Origin: Mycolicibacterium mengxianglii | GTDB lineage: Bacteria > Actinomycetota > Actinomycetes > Mycobacteriales > Mycobacteriaceae | DNA length: 64,000 nucleotides | Assembly: GCF_015710575.1 (NCBI RefSeq) | Contig: NZ_CP065373.1 | Location: 2,294,001 to 2,358,000, forward strand | Direction of reading: 5' to 3' | Shown: piece by piece, positions 7,714 through 15,913 of the stretch | How positions within the stretch are numbered: position 1 is the first letter of the stretch | Layout of the letters: every line of letters starts with the position of its first letter | Notes under the pieces: model-generated | Told to the model about the DNA's origin: nothing | Databases searched by the model: none | What the model saw: the letters and a program-made list of their open reading frames with translations, nothing else | Position numbers and translations under genes: made by a program

Positions 7714-8616
7714 ATGCTGGCTGCGCGCTTTCATGAATATGGGGACCCCGACGTGCTGGTCGTCGAGGAGGCTGCTGAACCCCACGCCACGACGAACTCT
7801 GTTCGGATCGCAGTGCAAGCGGTGAGTGTGAACCCCATCGATTACCTGCTGCGTTCCGGCGCCCTGCGCGAGGTGTTTCCTCTCGCGCTTCCTGCGATAC
7901 CTGGGCGCGACGCGGTCGGAGTAATCGATGAACTCGGAGAGGGCGTGTCGAACGCAAGTGTCGGCGACCTTGTTTTCGGTCTTGGGGGTGTCAGTGATAC
8001 CACAGCGGAGTTCGCGGTACTGACCGCATGGAGTTCTGTCCCTTCCGATTGGTCCACCGAGCACGCCGCTGCCGCGGGGCTTGCATCGGCGACTGCGGTG
8101 GGGGTGATCAACGCGCTCGGGGATCTGACCGGTCGGACGCTACTGATCGAGGGCGCTTCAGGTGCGGTAGGAAGTGCTGCCGCCGCCTTCGCGCTGGCCG
8201 CCGGAGCTCGGGTTATCGGCACTGCCCGACCCGCGAACCATCAGTACTTACTCGACCGCGGAATCGTGGCGACCACCTACGGGCCGGGGCTGCCCGAACG
8301 CGTCAGCGCGCTGGCGCCCGAGGGCGTCTACGCGGCCTTGCATGCGGCGCCGTCGGCGTCTTTGCAGGACCTCGTGACGATCGTCGGCAACACTTCCCGT
8401 GTAGTGACCGTGATAGACAGAGAGGGAGCCGCGCGTCTGGGCGTCCGCAACGTGGACGCTGTAAACGACTCCGCTCTCCTCGAACGGGCAGCCGACCTCG
8501 GCCGACGTGGCCTCTACACCCCTCGCGTTGACCACGCGTTGCCCCTCGCGTCCATTCGGAAGGCGCACGAGCTGGCCGAGAGCGGCGCCGGCAAGATCGT
8601 GGTCACCCTGACCTGA
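7714..8616 (+). CDS. Zinc-independent quinone oxidoreductase / NADP-dependent medium-chain reductase
   Basis: A 300-residue MDR-superfamily protein. The N-terminal GroES-like part contains VSVNPIDYLLRSG and PGRDAVGVI; the Rossmann part has EGASGAVGSAAAAFA, the NADP-binding loop of quinone oxidoreductases. The zinc-ligand cysteines of alcohol dehydrogenases are absent. Probable function: NADPH-dependent reduction of quinones or enones. The ATG follows AGGAG (7703-7707). The divergent MarR gene suggests induction by a toxic quinone or aldehyde. Confidence 0.85.
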   Translation: MLAARFHEYGDPDVLVVEEAAEPHATTNSVRIAVQAVSVNPIDYLLRSGALREVFPLALPAIPGRDAVGVIDELGEGVSNASVGDLVFGLGGVSDTTAEFAVLTAWSSVPSDWSTEHAAAAGLASATAVGVINALGDLTGRTLLIEGASGAVGSAAAAFALAAGARVIGTARPANHQYLLDRGIVATTYGPGLPERVSALAPEGVYAALHAAPSASLQDLVTIVGNTSRVVTVIDREGAARLGVRNVDAVNDSALLERAADLGRRGLYTPRVDHALPLASIRKAHELAESGAGKIVVTLT

Positions 8617-9351
8617 GAACGTGTCCGCATTCCCATGTTTTACTTAGAACTTCGACAGACTGGTGACGTCCAGGGTTTCGACGACATTGTGCAGCCGCCG
8701 GTCCGGAGAGCGTGGAACCCTTCGGCAGCTTGGGGATTGGGAACCTCGGTGGCACTGTGGGGAAACCGGCGAGATCGCCAAGGATCCTGCTGTTTTGAGG
8801 GGTGTCGGGTCGGTGCGCCTAACCGTTGTCGATCATTGTGTGACAAAGTATTTCGTAAAATCTGACATGCCTCCGATCTAACCGTGAGCCGACCTTGGTC
8901 TGCGACAAAAGTGCGTGCTTCGTCGACGCACCGGCAAGACGCTCGGCGCGTCACCCTGAGGCGGCTGTGAGAGGCTCGATGTCGGGATCTGAAACTGGAC
9001 ACGACTATTGGGGACCTCCAGGTTTCGTGTAGCGATCCGCTCGGACCCTGCGGTGAGTTGTCGGGGACGTCGGTTGAAGACCTCGGGGTTCGGACCGACG
9101 CAATCCACACATTGACTGGCGACGGCCTGTTGTCGGGGAGCCTCAGTGAGCAGAAACGATGACATCCGTGGTTGCATCGAAGAGTTCGACACCTTTCCAA
9201 AGGTCGTTGTTACGTCGCGTCAGCGCCATCGAGCAACAAGAGGGAGTCACGTGCCGGCGACCGGCGAACAGGTCACCGATGCAACGGAATTCGAATAGAT
9301 TCTCAGTCTGTTCGGCGGGACGAAGCAACACCACACAACGGAGGAATGATT
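8617..9351. other. Long non-coding or decayed stretch, no gene recognised
   Basis: 735 bases between the quinone oxidoreductase and the metalloprotease. Open frames exist on both strands but their translations are Arg/Ser/Pro-rich, without motifs, starts with ribosome sites or plausible codon use. A more AT-rich patch around 8835-8870 stands out from the neighbourhood. GTCGGGGA recurs at about 9060 and 9132. It may be the remains of an inserted element or a long leader region for the protease. Confidence 0.5.
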
Positions 9352-10212
9352 GTGGCGAACGCAAAGGCCAAACCCGAAATTGACACTTACACAGCCGTCC
9401 GGGGGGTGCATCTGGCCGCCCCTACGCAGTCCGCGGAATCGGCGTACAAAATTGAGGTCCGATTCCTCGCCGGCCTCACCGAGACGCAAAAGAACGCGTT
9501 CAAGAAGGCCGCCGATCGCTGGTCGGAAGTGATTGTCGGCGACGTTCCAAGCGTGCTGGTGGGCGGTGAGGTGATCGATGATCTGGTCATCGAGGCTCAG
9601 GGAACTGACATTGACGGCCCGGGTGGCATACTCGGCCAAGCGGGTCCCACCAATCTGCGCCCGGCCTCGGCCGGGGCGAGCGCTTTCCTACCGGCCAAAG
9701 GCATCATGTCGTTCGACACCGCGGATTTGGCGCAAATGGAAGCCGACGGAACCCTGGTGGACGTGATTACTCACGAGATGGGTCATGTCATCGGCATCGG
9801 CACTGTGTGGGAGCAGAAAGGGCTGCTGACCGGCAAGGGAACCAATAACCCAAGGTTCACCGGCGCAACTGCCAAGAAAGCGTTTGGAGAGCTCAAAGGG
9901 CAAGGACCCACCGCCGTTCCGGTGGAAAACACCGGCGGTGCCGGCACCCGGGACAGTCATTGGCGTGAAACGGTATTCAAGAACGAATTGATGTCGGGCT
10001 TCATAGCGGCACCAAATAACCCGATCAGCATGTTAACTGTCGCGCAGCTCGGCGATCTCGGATACGTCGTCGACATGGATGCAGCCGAGCCTTACAAGTT
10101 GCCGAATCTGGCCGATCTTGCTGAACGTGGGCTCATGATCGCCGCGCCCCTGCACGTCCACGCGTTGCCCATTCTGGCACCCAAAGTGTTGCCTGACGGC
10201 AGTCTGGTCTGA
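9352..10212 (+). CDS. Leishmanolysin-like zinc metalloprotease (M8 family)
   Basis: A 286-residue protein with the metzincin-type signature HEMGH at residues 141-145 followed by VIGIG, a distant third zinc ligand His203 in GTRDSHWRETVF, and a Met-turn at Met214 in NELMSGF. Spacing and the NELMSGF segment are those of leishmanolysin-type peptidases. The GTG at 9352 is preferred because GGAGG (9340-9344) lies seven bases before it; the ATG at 9346 is too close to that site. With this start no signal peptide or membrane segment is visible, which is unusual for a family whose best known members are secreted. The last residues are a hydrophobic, His-containing tail. Confidence 0.85.
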   Translation: MANAKAKPEIDTYTAVRGVHLAAPTQSAESAYKIEVRFLAGLTETQKNAFKKAADRWSEVIVGDVPSVLVGGEVIDDLVIEAQGTDIDGPGGILGQAGPTNLRPASAGASAFLPAKGIMSFDTADLAQMEADGTLVDVITHEMGHVIGIGTVWEQKGLLTGKGTNNPRFTGATAKKAFGELKGQGPTAVPVENTGGAGTRDSHWRETVFKNELMSGFIAAPNNPISMLTVAQLGDLGYVVDMDAAEPYKLPNLADLAERGLMIAAPLHVHALPILAPKVLPDGSLV

Positions 10213-10299
10213 CACTTGGTGTGACGGTGAGATTGGGAAGCGCATGGTGGCGGGTGCATATCGCGGCTTACATCTCAGCCCGACATGTCGCTGTCTCGG

Positions 10300-10560
10300 T
10301 CCGTGGCGTCGTGAAGGGCGTTGCCGTATTGGCAACGATCGCGGCGGGGAGTGCCCGGTTGCACTATCTTGCGGTTGGGACTCGGTGATCGATTCCCGAC
10401 CAAGCAGTACGACTCGGAGGACGCTTTACATACACGGACCGATAACGCCGCGGCGCGGCGAGGACGTGGCGGCCCGAGCGCGCACTGCGGTTCGCGAGCC
10501 GGTCGCACACGACCTACGCGCCTGAAAAGTGCCCCAGCTACAGCTGAAACGGCCCCTTCG
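10300..10560 (+). pseudogene. Decayed copy of the promoter and 5' end of an acyl-CoA-dehydrogenase-like gene
   Basis: This stretch aligns by eye with the upstream region and first about 40 codons of the intact gene at 19955. Shared blocks include the 19-base palindrome, a TANNNT -10 box (TATCTT at 10365-10370 versus TACCTT), CTTGCGGT, GGAGGACGC just before the former start, GCGCGC-CTGCGG, and CGACCTACGCG. The start codon is lost and indels break the frame. The remnant stops where the GNAT gene begins, so the old promoter may now serve that gene. Confidence 0.7.
10319..10337. promoter_or_regulatory. 19-base palindrome, copy in the decayed promoter
   Basis: CGTTGCC-GTATT-GGCAACG. Both 7-base arms are identical to those at 19847-19865, and only one base of the spacer differs, although flanking bases have drifted. 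Such retention suggests continued protein binding here. Confidence 0.6.
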
Positions 10561-10620
10561 TCTTGGCCCCGCCCTGTGCGCACGTGCGCTCCGTATTGCC
10601 CTACCCAGGAACGGACCAGC

Positions 10621-11454
10621 ATGTCTTCAGACAGTTCCACCGCTGTCGTCGAAACCGTCGAAGCGGAGTTCATGTACAACTGCGTATCCTCGGCGCCCGA
10701 CTCGGCCAAGTCGCAGTTGGGGATTCGAACGATACGCATTGGCGGGGGTGTCGCGCTGTCGGTCCGCGATGACGTGACAGGTTACTGGAGCAAGGCGTTG
10801 GGGTTCGGATTCACCGAGCCCGTCAGCCACGACTTGATCGGCCGCGTCCTGAGCTTCTACCGCGAGGCGAACAGTCCGGGCACGGTTATCCAGATAGCTC
10901 CCTCAGCAGTTCCCCGGGACTGGGATGAGATATGCGCCGGTTACGACATCCGTCCGGACTCGACGTGGCTGAAGCTGACCTGCCAGATCGAGGACTTCCG
11001 TCCTAGCCAGACCCAGCTGCATGTGGCACCGGTCGGTCGTGCTGACGTCTCCGAGTGGGCGTCAGTGACGTTGCGAGGCTTCGGAATGCCCGAGGAAGGA
11101 CTCTTGGACATGGTGACGGCTAGCGTCGAGAATCCGAATCTCCGACCCTTCGCAGTATGGGACGGCGACGAAATCATTGCGGCGGCATCTCTTTTCGTGC
11201 ACGGCAGGGTTGGATCATTGAACGCCGCCGCGACGTTGCCTGAGCACCGGAACGGAGGCGCGCAGTCGGCACTCATAGCTGCTCGCGCCAACGCGGCGGC
11301 TGGTGCGGGTTGCCGCCACCTCGTCGCTGAATCCGGGAAACCAGCAGACGGCGCTTCGAGTCCGTCGTTGAACAACCTGTTTCGCTCTGGTTTTAGACCA
11401 CTGTACGACCGGCAGAATTGGATCTGGCGTCCCGCAACGGACAGACCAAGTTGA
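10621..11454 (+). CDS. GNAT-fold N-acetyltransferase
   Basis: A 277-residue protein. The C-terminal half (about residues 135-270) has GNAT features: a strand GDEIIAAASLFVHGRVGSL, then TLPEHRNGGAQSALIAARA, where RNGGAQ corresponds to the acetyl-CoA pyrophosphate loop, and LNNLFRSGFRPLYDRQNW near the end. The N-terminal half has no clear assignment and may be a second, degenerate GNAT lobe. I start it at the ATG at 10621, after AGGAA about ten bases upstream; the open frame extends into the decayed copy upstream and is not used. Substrate unknown. Confidence 0.72.
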   Translation: MSSDSSTAVVETVEAEFMYNCVSSAPDSAKSQLGIRTIRIGGGVALSVRDDVTGYWSKALGFGFTEPVSHDLIGRVLSFYREANSPGTVIQIAPSAVPRDWDEICAGYDIRPDSTWLKLTCQIEDFRPSQTQLHVAPVGRADVSEWASVTLRGFGMPEEGLLDMVTASVENPNLRPFAVWDGDEIIAAASLFVHGRVGSLNAAATLPEHRNGGAQSALIAARANAAAGAGCRHLVAESGKPADGASSPSLNNLFRSGFRPLYDRQNWIWRPATDRPS

Positions 11455-11603
11455 AAAGCATCGGCGGCTCCATCCGCATCCTCGCCACCCTGGTCTCGGC
11501 ACCATCGCTGCCGCCACCGGATCGGTGCCGCACCACCGAACGAGGGGTGGGGAATGGGATGCGCTAATTCAGTGTTTAACCTGCGGATTTGAAAACTCAC
11601 TCC

Positions 11604-11609
11604 TACAAT
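11604..11609 (+). promoter_or_regulatory. -10 box candidate for the lipoprotein gene
   Basis: TACAAT fits the mycobacterial SigA -10 consensus TANNNT. No good -35 is seen. The start would fall near 11616, giving a leader of about 78 bases. Upstream, GGCACC and GGTGCC at about 11499-11528 form a possible terminator stem for the GNAT gene. Confidence 0.3.
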
Positions 11610-11693
11610 GGGGCGGTCCGCACAGGGTTTGCGACCGCCGCGCTGACCGAAACCAAAAGTTCACCACTCAGAGCACAAGTAAAGGATCGAACA

Positions 11694-11951
11694 ATGGCAT
11701 CAAAACGTCTGGTTCGTCGCATCTCGGCAGCGGTTGGCGGTGGCGCCATCATTGCGATGATCGGATTCACCGCGGCGTGCAGCAGTGACAGCGAGGCCCC
11801 CGAAGAGTCGACCACCACCACGACCACGACCACGACCACGGAGCCGTCGGTGAGCCCGACCGAGAAGTCGATCAACCCCACCGCTACTGACAACTTCAGC
11901 CCCCCGGTCAAGGCGCCTCAGCCGACGGTCAAACACCCTGACAATCACTAG
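11694..11951 (+). CDS. Small Thr-rich lipoprotein
   Basis: An 85-residue precursor. A basic start (MASKRLVRR) and a hydrophobic core (VGGGAIIAMIGFTAA) lead to a lipobox-like AAC-S, so Cys would be lipidated and the protein anchored outside the membrane. Then comes an acidic stretch, ten consecutive Thr residues and a Pro/Thr/Lys-rich tail without a folded domain. The Thr run is encoded by ACC/ACG codons forming a short tandem repeat that could change length by slippage. AAAGGA (11681-11686) seven bases before ATG fixes the start. The poly-Thr could carry O-mannose, as in other mycobacterial lipoproteins; function unknown. Confidence 0.78.
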   Translation: MASKRLVRRISAAVGGGAIIAMIGFTAACSSDSEAPEESTTTTTTTTTTEPSVSPTEKSINPTATDNFSPPVKAPQPTVKHPDNH

Positions 11952-12017
11952 TCGGCTCAGTCGACAAACGGGGGCGGTTCCGGATGTTGTTCGGCCTCCT
12001 TAGTGCGTGCCGAGACC

Positions 12018-13622
12018 ATGAGAACGGCCACCGTTCGTTCGCTGATTGCGTTGCTTCTCGTCGGAGCAGTGCTATTCGGTATTGATCTGTCCGGCAGCGA
12101 GGAGACCCCCGATGACAAGGTCATCGGGGGTCCCTACGCGTCTTTGCTGGCGGCGTCGACAGACCTCGGGCCGGCGCGTGAGAAGCGCATCCAGTTCACC
12201 GCCAGCCTCACCAGACGATCTCAGCCCACGGCACTGATCGACTGGGCACGGGGCCGGTCGCTGTCGGTCCAGTGGCGACCCGGCGACGACTGGGTGGTCG
12301 TCGAGGGATCACCCGACGCCGTCGAGAGAGCATTCGACGTCTCCGTGCGTGACTACCGGGGTAAGAAGGGTCAACTCTTCTATGCCTCCCCGCACCAGCC
12401 CGCGGTGCCCGAGCAGCTGCGTGCAGAAGTGTCCGGAATGGGGCGGATCCTCAGTTACACACCGCATCACATGTCGCGACCTGCCCCCTTCCCGCTTGAT
12501 GTCCCCGACCGGGGATTGGCCCCCGACGCGCTGCTGAACACCTACAACGCCGACGAGCTGGCTCGCGACGGTTTCACCGGCAAAGGAATCACCATCGTGA
12601 TCTTCGCCTTCGATGGATTTCGGCAATCCGACTTGGACAAATTCACCACGACGTTCGGGCTTCCTCAGTTCACCCCCGAGGTGGTCGGCGGATCTCCCGG
12701 TGAACCGCGCGGTGAGCTGTCGATGGATCTTCAAGTGGCACACGCCATTGCGCCGGACGCACGCAAGGTCGTGGTGAATGCCCGCCCCACCGTCGAAGGC
12801 GGTGGCGGATACCGCAAGATCGGTCAGATGCTCGAGGACACCGACCGTCGATTCCCCGGCGCGGTGTGGAGTTTCTCCATCGGCTGGGGCTGCGACAAAC
12901 TCATCACTGCCGCGGACCTGGCCCCGGTCCGGTCTGCGCTGCGCACCGCGCAGTCGCACGGGACCACGGCCTACAACGCCAGCGGTGATCTGGCCGGCAT
13001 GGAATGCCGTGGCGGACAGGACTGGTCGTCACCGCCGAGTGAGCAGGATGTCGGCCTCGACTCGATCGCTTCTTTGCCGGAGATGACCAGTGTCGGAGGT
13101 ACGACACTGTCCACCGACGCGGACGGAGAATGGGTGTCCGAGCAGACCTGGTTCGATGTCCCGCTATCGCAGGGCACCGGCGGTGGGATATCGGCACTGT
13201 TCGATCTGCCCCCTTGGCAACGCATCGCCGCGCAAGCGGTACCGCCTGGGCGCAATACCGGTAAGCGCATGACACCGGACATCGCCGCGGTGGCCGACCC
13301 GTTCACCGGTATGAAGATCGTGCTCGACGATCAGGTGGTCGTCGGCGGCGGCACCTCACAGTCGGCACCGATCTGGGCAGGCTTGACGGCGCTGATGAAC
13401 CAGTATCTGGTCGAGAACAACGGGACCCTGATCGGCGATATCAACCCGTTGTTGTACCGCATCGCCGAGGGTGCGCCCCGACCCGCCTTCCGGGATGTGA
13501 CGTTGGGAGGCAACGCCGTGGACAACGCCGGCCCCGGTTACGACCTGGTCACCGGGCTCGGCACTCCGGATATCGCCAACCTCGTCCGCAACCTGGAGAT
13601 CGCACAGAAGGTGCAGGCCTGA
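12018..13622 (+). CDS. Sedolisin family (S53) serine-carboxyl peptidase, membrane-targeted
   Basis: About 534 residues. After a signal/anchor segment (TVRSLIALLLVGAVLF) comes an activation prodomain (about residues 35-165, with FTASLTRRSQ and VERAFDVSVRDYR) and an S53 catalytic domain. The catalytic Glu233 and Asp237 lie in GELSMDLQVAHAIAPDA, Ser447 in GGGTSQSAPIW, and the oxyanion Asp is probably that of NASGDLAGM. The C-terminal GPGYDLVTGLGTPD is typical. S53 enzymes are acid-active, autoprocessing endopeptidases or tripeptidyl peptidases. The GTG at 12003 is an alternative start. The stop overlaps the ATG of the next gene by one base, so the two are translationally coupled. Confidence 0.88.
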   Translation: MRTATVRSLIALLLVGAVLFGIDLSGSEETPDDKVIGGPYASLLAASTDLGPAREKRIQFTASLTRRSQPTALIDWARGRSLSVQWRPGDDWVVVEGSPDAVERAFDVSVRDYRGKKGQLFYASPHQPAVPEQLRAEVSGMGRILSYTPHHMSRPAPFPLDVPDRGLAPDALLNTYNADELARDGFTGKGITIVIFAFDGFRQSDLDKFTTTFGLPQFTPEVVGGSPGEPRGELSMDLQVAHAIAPDARKVVVNARPTVEGGGGYRKIGQMLEDTDRRFPGAVWSFSIGWGCDKLITAADLAPVRSALRTAQSHGTTAYNASGDLAGMECRGGQDWSSPPSEQDVGLDSIASLPEMTSVGGTTLSTDADGEWVSEQTWFDVPLSQGTGGGISALFDLPPWQRIAAQAVPPGRNTGKRMTPDIAAVADPFTGMKIVLDDQVVVGGGTSQSAPIWAGLTALMNQYLVENNGTLIGDINPLLYRIAEGAPRPAFRDVTLGGNAVDNAGPGYDLVTGLGTPDIANLVRNLEIAQKVQA

Positions 13623-15541
13623 TGAGCGCTCCCGGCATGGTGGAATGCCCGGTTTGCCAGGTCGACGTCCCTGCAGGCGAATACTGCGGGCTCTGCGGCA
13701 TGCCGCTGGATGAACACCGCAGCGGGGACGGCCCACACTGGCTGCGTGCGCGCGCCTTCAGCGCCGCATCCGGGCAGCGATTGCTCGCGCCGGCGCTGAC
13801 CAGTTCGCTCTTCCCGCACCTGCCGCCGCGATCACGCAAGGTGTTCCTGATGGCCCTGGGGCTGCTCGTGGCCGCCCTGATTGTCGCAACGTTCCTTCGT
13901 ATGCCCGCCGCGCTTGTCGCGGTCGCCTCACTGGGCCTGCCGTTGTTGTTCGCCCTGTACTTATGGGAATCCGGTGTGTCCCGGGATTACCCCCGCGCCA
14001 TCCTGACGCTGACGGTCATCCTCGGGATCACTCTCGGCGTCGGGTGGGTGCTGTTGACCGGAGCCGCCGTCGCCCGTGCCTACGGCGTACCGCTGGGCGC
14101 GGGTATCGCCGGGGGACTGGTTCTGCGCGACGGGATCGCAATACCGCTGGGCAGCATGTTGCTCATGTTGGCCCCGGCGGTAGTGGCCCGATCGGCGTGG
14201 CGAGGCAGACGAGAATCTCTGGATGGCTACGTCATCGGTGCGATGGGCGCCCTGACGTTCACCGCAGCAGCCACCCTGACGCGGTTGGCACCCCAGTTCA
14301 CCACCGGGATGATCAACCGGGCGCGTCCACTGGATGGGCTGCTCGTCGAGGCCGGTATTCGCGGAATCGCCATGCCGCTGACCGCCGCGGCCGTCGGCGG
14401 TCTGATCGGCACCGCGTTGTGGTTCACCCGACCGCCGACCAAGGCGCTGGAGAACCGGGCGTTCGTCCGGGGAACTCTCATCTTGATCGCCGTGGTGGTG
14501 ATCGCGATATACGCCTCGCTGGGCGTCGTCGACGTCGCCCGCCTTCCCCAGGTGTTGCAATTGGCACTGCATCTGACGCTGACCGCGTTTGCGTTGCTGG
14601 CACTGCGGGTCGGCCTGCATCTGGCCTTGCTGCATGAGGCGCATGATGAGGTTCGCATCGATGAGCCCATTCTGTGCATCGAGTGCAATCACGTTGTGCC
14701 CGACGCGGCGTTTTGCGCCAGATGTGGCGCTGCAATGCACGCGTCCTCACGCCGGTCACGCCGGATCCGACGCGACGATCGCCCCGTTCGGGTCGCCGAG
14801 CAACCACCGGCCGGGAAGGTCGTCGTAGGACTGCTGCCCGGTTATTCGCTGTACTCCGGTGAGTTCGAGGCGGCCCAGCCACCGAAGGCGTCGTTCCGCA
14901 CAGTGGCGCTGGCGCTGGGGATCACGATCGTCGTGCTGGCCGGTGGGCTGGTCGGTCTGTCCGGGCTGATCTCCAAACCCGCTCCCAAATATGTCTGTCC
15001 GCCAGACTGCGGCAGCCCACCCATGAATCGCGCAGTGGAGATCAACCCCCGATTCACTTCGGCGGATGGGGCGTTCTCGGTGTCCTACCCCGTCGAGGGG
15101 TCGGCCTATGAGATCTCGAAACACGACAATGGGGTCACCGCAGTGCTGCGAGCCGGTGACGGCGGCACAATGCAGTTGTTCAGCCGTCCGGCAGGAGGGC
15201 GCACCCCGAAGGAAATCGCCATCGACCTGGTGAACGGAACTTACCCGGACACCAAGACCGCCTACGAAATCCCGAACGCGATGGTCGGCTACCAAAATGG
15301 ATATGGGTTGGCTGCCGACATCTGGCCACAGGGTGCGATGAGCAGTTACTCGCGGATGCGCGTCATCGTGATGGTCGCCGTCAAGAACGATCTGGCCCTC
15401 ATCGCGGGTGCGGTCGGGCCGTATCGCGCCTTCGGGCCCGACTTCGGTTCCGGAAAGCCTTCGGCCGCCAACCTGCAGTTGGCATTGGATATGGGCAAAT
15501 ACGTCAACAGTTTCAGCTGGCGCGGCGACCCGCCCCGGTAA
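13622..15541 (+). CDS. Polytopic membrane protein with two zinc ribbons and a C-terminal extracytoplasmic domain
   Basis: 639 residues of unusual layout: an N-terminal zinc ribbon (CPVC...CGLC, residues about 9-25); about eight to nine hydrophobic segments from residue 73 to about 340; a second zinc ribbon (CIEC...CARC, about 352-372); a basic linker; another membrane segment (VALALGITIVVLAGGLVGL, about 425-445); then about 180 residues resembling the LpqN/PsbP-like extracytoplasmic fold (ADGAFSVSYPVEGSAY onward). The ribbons would be cytoplasmic and the C-terminal domain outside. It overlaps the sedolisin stop by one base (TGATG), so it may anchor, sense or control that protease. I know no characterised homologue. 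Confidence 0.8.
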   Translation: MSAPGMVECPVCQVDVPAGEYCGLCGMPLDEHRSGDGPHWLRARAFSAASGQRLLAPALTSSLFPHLPPRSRKVFLMALGLLVAALIVATFLRMPAALVAVASLGLPLLFALYLWESGVSRDYPRAILTLTVILGITLGVGWVLLTGAAVARAYGVPLGAGIAGGLVLRDGIAIPLGSMLLMLAPAVVARSAWRGRRESLDGYVIGAMGALTFTAAATLTRLAPQFTTGMINRARPLDGLLVEAGIRGIAMPLTAAAVGGLIGTALWFTRPPTKALENRAFVRGTLILIAVVVIAIYASLGVVDVARLPQVLQLALHLTLTAFALLALRVGLHLALLHEAHDEVRIDEPILCIECNHVVPDAAFCARCGAAMHASSRRSRRIRRDDRPVRVAEQPPAGKVVVGLLPGYSLYSGEFEAAQPPKASFRTVALALGITIVVLAGGLVGLSGLISKPAPKYVCPPDCGSPPMNRAVEINPRFTSADGAFSVSYPVEGSAYEISKHDNGVTAVLRAGDGGTMQLFSRPAGGRTPKEIAIDLVNGTYPDTKTAYEIPNAMVGYQNGYGLAADIWPQGAMSSYSRMRVIVMVAVKNDLALIAGAVGPYRAFGPDFGSGKPSAANLQLALDMGKYVNSFSWRGDPPR

Positions 15542-15913
15542 TCGACTCCCGAAGCCGGCGGACACTTCGACGGGCGGGATGATCCGTTCCCGCTTGATGA
15601 CCAAATCAGTTGGGGCAAAGTCACTTCGGTGCGGATGACGACCGGGATCGGCGAAATCGTTTCGCCACCGCCGGCATGGGCGCGCTCACGGGCACGGCAA
15701 CGCGCGTGGTACTCGGTGCTGGACCGTCCCATAAGTGGGAGATACGCCATGGAAGATGGGCGGGGGTTTCCTCGGAGGGGAATGCACACCCGCTGCGTCT
15801 CGTTCATTTACAGGGTGTTGACCTAGTCAGCTGATGCGCGTGCGCCCGGGTTCGCTAGCGAGCGGGCCGCCAGCCGGGTAATGAGCCGGCGATCAAGTCG
15901 AAATGGAGCAGTC
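15542..15913. other. Intergenic stretch with an open frame following the membrane-protein stop
   Basis: 372 bases. Directly after the TAA of the membrane protein the same frame stays open for about 95 codons to 15826, with protein-like text (HFDGRDDPFPLDDQISWG, then TTGIGEIVSPPPAWAR), but third-position GC is lower than in neighbouring genes. It could be an old C-terminal extension cut off by a nonsense change, or chance. A weak GGAG precedes the SDR start at 15914. No RNA gene or repeat seen. Confidence 0.4.

Noticed and set aside
8640..9200. 186-codon minus-strand frame in the gap at 8.6-9.2 kb
   Set aside because: Cys/Arg/Ser-rich, no motif, no ribosome site, codon use unlike the neighbours; looked like a transposase relic but no catalytic residues could be found.
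9172..9351. 60-residue N-terminal extension of the leishmanolysin-like protein
   Set aside because: His/Arg-rich, not like a signal peptide; GGAGG clearly serves the GTG at 9352.
11805..11845. Poly-Thr repeat considered as part of a CRISPR or satellite array
   Set aside because: A short in-frame codon repeat within a lipoprotein gene; no spaced repeats anywhere in the window fit a CRISPR array.
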